NCBI GenBank assembly: GCA_026419785.1
Contig: JAODTK010004154.1
Span: 1 to 64,000 of the forward strand
Reading direction: 5' to 3'
DNA length: 64,000 nucleotides
Source: Sclerodactyla briareus
Taxonomy: Eukaryota; Echinodermata; Holothuroidea; Dendrochirotida; Sclerodactylidae
This document shows, one piece after another, positions 58,645 through 64,000 of the stretch. Position numbers and translations under genes: made by a program. The notes beneath the pieces were generated by a model. The model saw only the letters and a program-made list of their open reading frames with translations. It was not told the origin of the DNA and searched no databases. Positions within the stretch are counted from its first letter, which is position 1. Every line of letters begins with the position of its first letter.

Positions 58645-61615
58645 CGAAGGGGGAAAAATTGGAAGAACAGCTTCCGATATGCAGATCATGAGTAAAGAAC
58701 AGTTACATATCACCACTGGTGTTTGTACACTACCTCTGGGCTCAGACATAGTTTGGGAATGCAAGAACTACTCATTGGTTGACTCATTGAATGAATGCTT
58801 CACATCTGGGGCTGATGTTTGCCTGACGGTCAGGATACTCAGGGTGCTGCCAGATGATGGCAGGAGTCGCTAGTAGAATGAATTGTCAGGCCTGGGCTCT
58901 TTGAGCACTCCGAATGGTTTCACAGGCCAGAGGAGAGATCTGGGCCTCACTTGCAGAGATACCAGCCTTGCCGGCTGCAGTTTTGCCCGTGCCCGAAATA
59001 TTATGCAGTTGGTTCAGAGAACTGATGTAACGCCAGATAATCTTGTTACTGGCCATTTATTTCTACAATTACCTGGCACGACCGAATTGCCGGACTGGAC
59101 GATATCGTGGAACCCCTGGTTTACAGGCTGAACATAGCTTGCTTCATCTGTTGTAATGGTTTACTTAAGATGGTAAACATGGTTTATTGTTTCATTCCTT
59201 TCCGCTGATTGTCACAGGGCCAAGGCTGGTAGAATGGGTTGTCATAAAAAAAATCTTCCACAGTTGTCTCCCTTGAAAGATAATTGAATGGCTCATTGTT
59301 TCTGGCACGGATATGAATTTCAGAGCGAACTGGGCACAGCTTCCTGCCTATCATTAGAGAAACTAGGGGTGCCTCCAGGCCCAGTTAAATGAATGATAAG
59401 AAATGGCAAAGCCAGATTGTTTATTTGCATGCCAGGACACTAAGTGGATGAGCACAGGAAGTCCTTGAAGAACTAGGGGAGATAAAATGCACTCGACACT
59501 AGGTATTGTTAATTAGTTTATCTCTGTGTGTGTGTGTGTGTCCTCCGTGTCCTCCTGCTGGGGGACTTCCACTTACATACATTGTTTGGAGTTGAATTGG
59601 TTTATTGTACTCACAAGCTCGTCACGTATGCTTATGCACTGATTAATCGTATGATTCAATCCCCCAAACAGGATGAGTCATTGTCAGACGTGGTTCGTAC
59701 AATTATTGTATTTGATGCTCCTCTCGACACTCGGCTAACTCCATTCCTCAGAAACTGACCCACTAAGGAGGCCAGCCTTGCTTTTCCATTTCTTTGCAAA
59801 AAAGTAAACTGATTGCACCCCAGGTCAGTCCTATGACCTGACCATTCAGGGGAATTAACACACATAACAGTCAATTTGGGTTTAACAATAATGACCATGA
59901 CCATGCTCAGGGTCATTGATGGTCAATCATACAACTACATGTGTAGGCGGGGAACCGTCCAGGTGTGTTATCCCCGCTTTTGAGCAATCATTGGGAGAAG
60001 TTCTAAAACAACAACATAAAGAAAAGAACCCCCATTTGTGGTCAGAAACTCATATATGAACTTCATCCACCAAAGTTTTGTTGTAATCCGGAAGTTATAG
60101 GCAGCCTGAATTATGCAAATTTGACCCACAATGGTTTTGAAATGACTTATAACGTTGTGAGGAAGACAATTTAGCCCCCCATCCCCAGTTTGGAAATTGA
60201 TAAATTTATGCAATTTTGACCCTCCGATGAAATGACGTCCACATTTCTCGGGATCACCAATAGTCCCTACCCCTACCCACCAAGTTTTTGCGTCAAATCC
60301 GACCAAACATTAAATTGCGCGTAGTTTGCAGATTAGCGGCCCCCAGCAGTACAGTGATGCCCAACTTCGAACATCATCCGAGATTTTCCCTAGCGACATG
60401 TGTACCCAATGTTTCATGATCAATTGGGTTACACGTTAAAGAGTTTCTTGCGCTAACGCCCTAAAGTTGTCCGGAGGCGGAGCCAGGGACGGCAGCGGCT
60501 ACACACCCACAAAACCATGAATATCCTCCATACACTTACAGTGTCGCGGGGATTGTGCACGGTGCTAGTACTCTGAAAGGCAATTTTAACACTAACCATG
60601 TAGTTCCTGTTTAACACTCTCGAGACCATGGTTTTTTTCATTTTTGCACAACTCTGGCCAGAATACCATGTCTCCGGGATGTGACAAGGATAGAAACCCA
60701 CCTTTTTTATTATCCCTGCATGTATGCATTTCGTTCTCACTTACTAGACTTACATGCAATGAATGGAACAATAGTATCTATCAGTGATGTACTTCATGAT
60801 ATAATTATGGTCTTATTGGAAATTTCTTCCAAAATGTGTGCTGAGTTAGCATAAGAATGCGAAATGACGTAACACATACTGGTTTCAAAGGCTTGGCATT
60901 AATTTGGGTATGCGTCCATAAGGAGTTTTGCCCCAGAACAACACCCTTGCACAGCAAGACTTCATCCTTTGAGGAATGATTGAATTGAAATTACTATTAA
61001 CAGAATCAGCAGTGCACAGCAGAAATAGTTTTGGTCTTGGGAAGAGATGCCATTCTTGAAGTGAACATTCAAATGTATGATAAATGTTTTCGTGTTTGGT
61101 CATTCTGCTACTTGGTGTACTGATACCTGGGTCTGGAATGGACATCAGGCACCAATCAAGTGTATAAGGAATTTGTACTGTGTTACCACTCTAACCCTTT
61201 CGTTCTGGTGCTCACAAATGTTAGTCTGTCATTTGTAATTACCTGGATTTAATTGAACCTTTGTTATCACGATGATAGATAGATCTCATATCTGATTGCA
61301 CAGTTTGTGGTTGAGTTTCTTCTCCCGAGTCTAGCGCCCCCAATTTCACAATTTTTTGAAGGAGAAATGGGCAGTCAAAAAACCCTGTGAACACAACAAT
61401 TTTATTTAATCTCAATCATTCCCAAGTGAAGTGTGCTCAGCCCAAATCGAACAGCAGCGAAAAGGACTATACAATTTGGAGAGAATTTTTAATATGTGAC
61501 AAGGAGCCAGCCAAGAATCTGTAACTATAGCAGTATGGCTGATTTTGGACTAGGCCCAATACCTAGCCTGGTATGTTTTATGCAACATATTGATGGCTCA
61601 GTACAGAGGGATCGT
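58645..61615. other. Sequence downstream of the ZDHHC stop codon
   Basis: It begins as the 3' UTR. I did not find a convincing AATAAA signal by eye in the first kilobase. A (GT)n of about 18 bases lies at 59524. The interspersed repeat at 59985 is the only other recognisable item. Confidence 0.5.
59985..60440. repeat. Interspersed repeat of the 'tttgacccacaatgg' type
   Basis: Degenerate units with ttatgcaaatttgaccc, accaagtttttgcgtcaaat, and ttatgcaattttgaccc. They keep a 112-codon frame open on the - strand without protein resemblance. Confidence 0.45.
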
Positions 61616-61690
61616 CCCCCTCAATAGCTCAATGGTTAATACACTGTATAGACCAGACATGTCGGTCTGTCGTTAAATTCCCGACCCCTC
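61616..61690 (+). repeat. tRNA-like SINE head
   Basis: TAGCTCAATGGTTA (61625-61638) fits a pol III box A, and GTTAAATTCCC (61672-61682) fits box B, with tRNA-like spacing and a gaccagac...gtcggtctgtc stem between them. No functional tRNA fold is evident (no clear acceptor stem), so a tRNA-derived SINE is the better reading. Its 3' limit is not defined. Confidence 0.5.
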
Positions 61691-62634
61691 CTTCATACAG
61701 AAAGTGATTTGCTGGGAGATCATGTGAGATTATGTGGATTATCCAACAACCACTACTCAATTCACTTGCTGTCTGCATATGCAAAAGACTGATGTTGACA
61801 AAAGCCAGACAAAAACACGGGTGAAAGGGAACTTGGAACATTCCATTGTTTGGTGCATGTTTGTCTGTGTTGTTGAACTACTTGTTCATGGCGGCAGCCC
61901 CTGTCACACACACGAGGAAAACAAGACTGACATTGGTTTTTTGTCCAAATTTTCTGCTCCCCAGTACGATTGATCCCATCGGGGCCTATTTGTTGTAACT
62001 GATTGGCCTTTGCAAATAACCACAAAACTTCACACCAGGCTCAAACGTATTTGTTTCATTAGTCGGTACAAGATAGGAACTGTATGTGTGAGGATAACCT
62101 AGCTGATCCAGCGATCAGTCTCTGCATTGGCTAGAAATAGGGACATGAAACAATGAAAGAATGTAAAAACACATTTTGAGTTGTTAATACGGTTGACTAA
62201 ACCCACCCCCATCAGAGTCCGTTATTGATGATACTTTATTCTGATTGGTGATTTGCTAGCTCACTAATCATTTATCTGGCAATGAAAGGCAGCTGGTCGG
62301 AGGGACAATAGCAACATCATATAGTTGCCCTTCTGTGCAGAATTGTTTCTATTTCACGATTATACTTCACACCCAGGCTTTCCATACAATTAATTGTGAC
62401 GCTGATTAGCCTTGTAATTGAGAAGAAGCCGCTCTGGGCTGAATGAGAAAGCAAACGAGGAGTAAGTCCTTAATTGAAGGGCTCAGCCTCTACAACCTGT
62501 GTCCTGATGACATTAGATTTGCACAGGAAGAATAGAAACAAAATAATTATACCATGTAGGAATCCCCGTGTGTGGTAAAACCCAAGGTTTATTGTCACGA
62601 ACATTTGCTCAGTCGCTCTTCGGCAGCGTTTGAA

Positions 62635-62942
62635 TATGTCATGTGATTCCACTATATGGTCATGTGATACCACTATATGGGTCATGTGATACCACTGATG
62701 GGTCATGTGATACCACTGATGGGTCATGTGATTCCACTATATGGGTCATGTGATACCACTAATGGGTCATGTGATACCACTATATGGGTCATGTGATACC
62801 ACTGGATGGCTCATGTGATACCACTATATGGGTCATGTGATTCCACTATATGGGTCATGTGATACCACTATATGGGTCATGTGATACACTGGATGGTCAT
62901 GTGATTCCACTATATGGGTCATGTGATACCACTAGATGGGTC
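62635..62942. repeat. 21/22-bp tandem repeat, about 14 units
   Basis: Unit gggtcatgtgataccactat(at), with variants gattcc for gatacc and ctgatg for ctatatg. Unit lengths alternate 21 and 22 bases. The - strand open frame (MTHQWYHMTHQWYH) is a repeat artefact. Confidence 0.95.
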
Positions 62943-64000
62943 CCAAATGTTAGGACCACGATATGGAAAAGCTTTGAAGGTGGCCAAAACGAGAGCGAGC
63001 ATTGATTGAGCATTGAGAAGTTTATCCACGATGGATCCGTTTAATCCAACAATTCAAGAGTGGTTTCATGGACGAAAAAGTGAATGCGACCTCTGACCAG
63101 GAACGCGTGTGATAATCTTGTTTTAACATATCTTGTTATCCCTAATCATTCTGTGTTGCCGATCATGCTAAGCATTCTAGGTAAACTAAAAATTTAGAAT
63201 TTCAGAAAAAATCAGGTATGGAAAATATGCAAGTTAGATGACAGTAGAGGTTTATCTATCAAAATTTCGTAAACAATAAGCTCAAAGACGTGAGCAATGG
63301 TAATTATGACAAAATGAATTGAGCTTCAAGGGGAAAGATTGGGATATGTTTCAGATCTGTAGTTTGTTACATATCATCAATCAGCTAGTAACAATTATAA
63401 CAAATGCAATTTTTACTAGTGCTGTGTTAAATATAGATGAGATGGTTTATTTATTCAGAAACATGTAACATTGATATATATTTACGTACTGTACTGCATT
63501 ATTGCATAAGTTTATGAAACCTGTTCTGTTTGTTTCAGCAGTAAAGTGAAACCACAAGGTGCGTCATAATTGATCTTCTGTCTGTGGTTGGCAACCCCTA
63601 GAAATACTTCTGTGATAAGTAATACATATTGGTGTATGGCATCATCCATGCTTTGGCTTTGTGTGTTATGTTGGAAGTTATTCGGGTGGAAGAAATTACT
63701 TCATAATTGAAAAGCTGATGCGAGAACCATAGCAGGGCAGTGTATAAGAAAATCCTTGTTTGGGGGTTTCAGAACAAAATATGCTTTACACAGATGATTA
63801 TGTGCTGTAGGCAAGTATGTGATAGTTGATAGTATTACTAGTCTATTTGTTAATAGTTTCCAATTTTCCCATTCTTAATTTTTTTCAAAATAAATTTTTC
63901 TTTCTTTTAATTTTTGTATTTTTCGTATGGCTTCTATGTTGTGATGCCTCATAAGCATAGCACAGTGCAATATAAATATGTCATTTCCGAACCTGTCCGT
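62943..64000. other. Right-edge non-coding sequence
   Basis: AT-rich with T runs towards the end (63870-63920); no feature recognised. Confidence 0.5.

Noticed and set aside
58523..58873. 116-codon + strand frame crossing the ZDHHC stop codon
   Set aside because: The MPYETDD...TYEVSV reading in another frame matches the known ZDHHC5/8 ending; this longer frame is its shadow.
59968..60306. 112-codon - strand frame
   Set aside because: It is composed of degenerate interspersed-repeat units (ttatgcaaatttgaccc), with no protein resemblance.
62635..62942. Tandem repeat as a CRISPR array
   Set aside because: Units are contiguous 21/22-mers without unique spacers, in animal DNA.

Overview
The window is animal nuclear DNA: AT-leaning, intron-rich, with one recognisable protein-coding gene and a heavy load of transposon debris, MITE-like elements, satellites and long poly(G)/poly(C) runs. 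Strings such as TAGGCCTA, the interspersed 'aggtcaaaggtc' repeats and CR1-type LINEs suggest a marine invertebrate deuterostome, perhaps an echinoderm. That placement is inference; no species-diagnostic gene is present.

Gene content. A single gene runs on the + strand from about 23370 to 58644. It is a ZDHHC5/ZDHHC8-type protein S-acyltransferase (palmitoyltransferase). Eight exons are supported: 23370-23499, 25684-25839, 28427-28603, 40309-40411, 44069-44160, 48969-49177, 52052-52316 and 58035-58644. They encode the second membrane segment and DPG motif, the Cys-rich domain, the DHHC core with a third membrane segment, the fourth membrane segment with the TTxE motif, the post-TM4 conserved block, and a long Ser/Thr/Pro-rich tail that ends in TYEVSV, the PDZ-ligand ending typical of ZDHHC5/8. 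The first exon (start codon and first membrane segment) was not found. Several exons carry one-base frame shifts, at least one in a C homopolymer. This fits consensus error in the assembly better than decay, but the DHHC core itself is the worst-affected spot.

Layout. 1-23369 is upstream, non-coding, repeat-rich DNA: pyrimidine tracts and (GT)n, a TGATATCA satellite, a 2.7-kb element bounded by inverted subrepeat-rich ends, a tandem pair of TIR elements, paired CTCGCCGCA arrays, a 0.7-kb MITE, copies of two interspersed repeat families, and a LINE reverse-transcriptase fragment. 23370-58644 is the ZDHHC gene. Its introns hold further LINE fragments, a second copy of the MITE, a 51-bp minisatellite, a foldback element, and, in the last intron, a nearly full-length but broken CR1-type LINE on the opposite strand with an SGNH-hydrolase ORF1, endonuclease and reverse transcriptase. 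58645-64000 is downstream DNA with a tRNA-like SINE head and a 21/22-bp tandem repeat.

I found no CRISPR array, operon, rRNA or intact tRNA gene, and nothing I could defend as a new biological system. The most notable points are the ZDHHC5/8 orthologue with its conserved PDZ-binding end and damaged catalytic exon, and several mobile elements that appear as inverted or tandem pairs.
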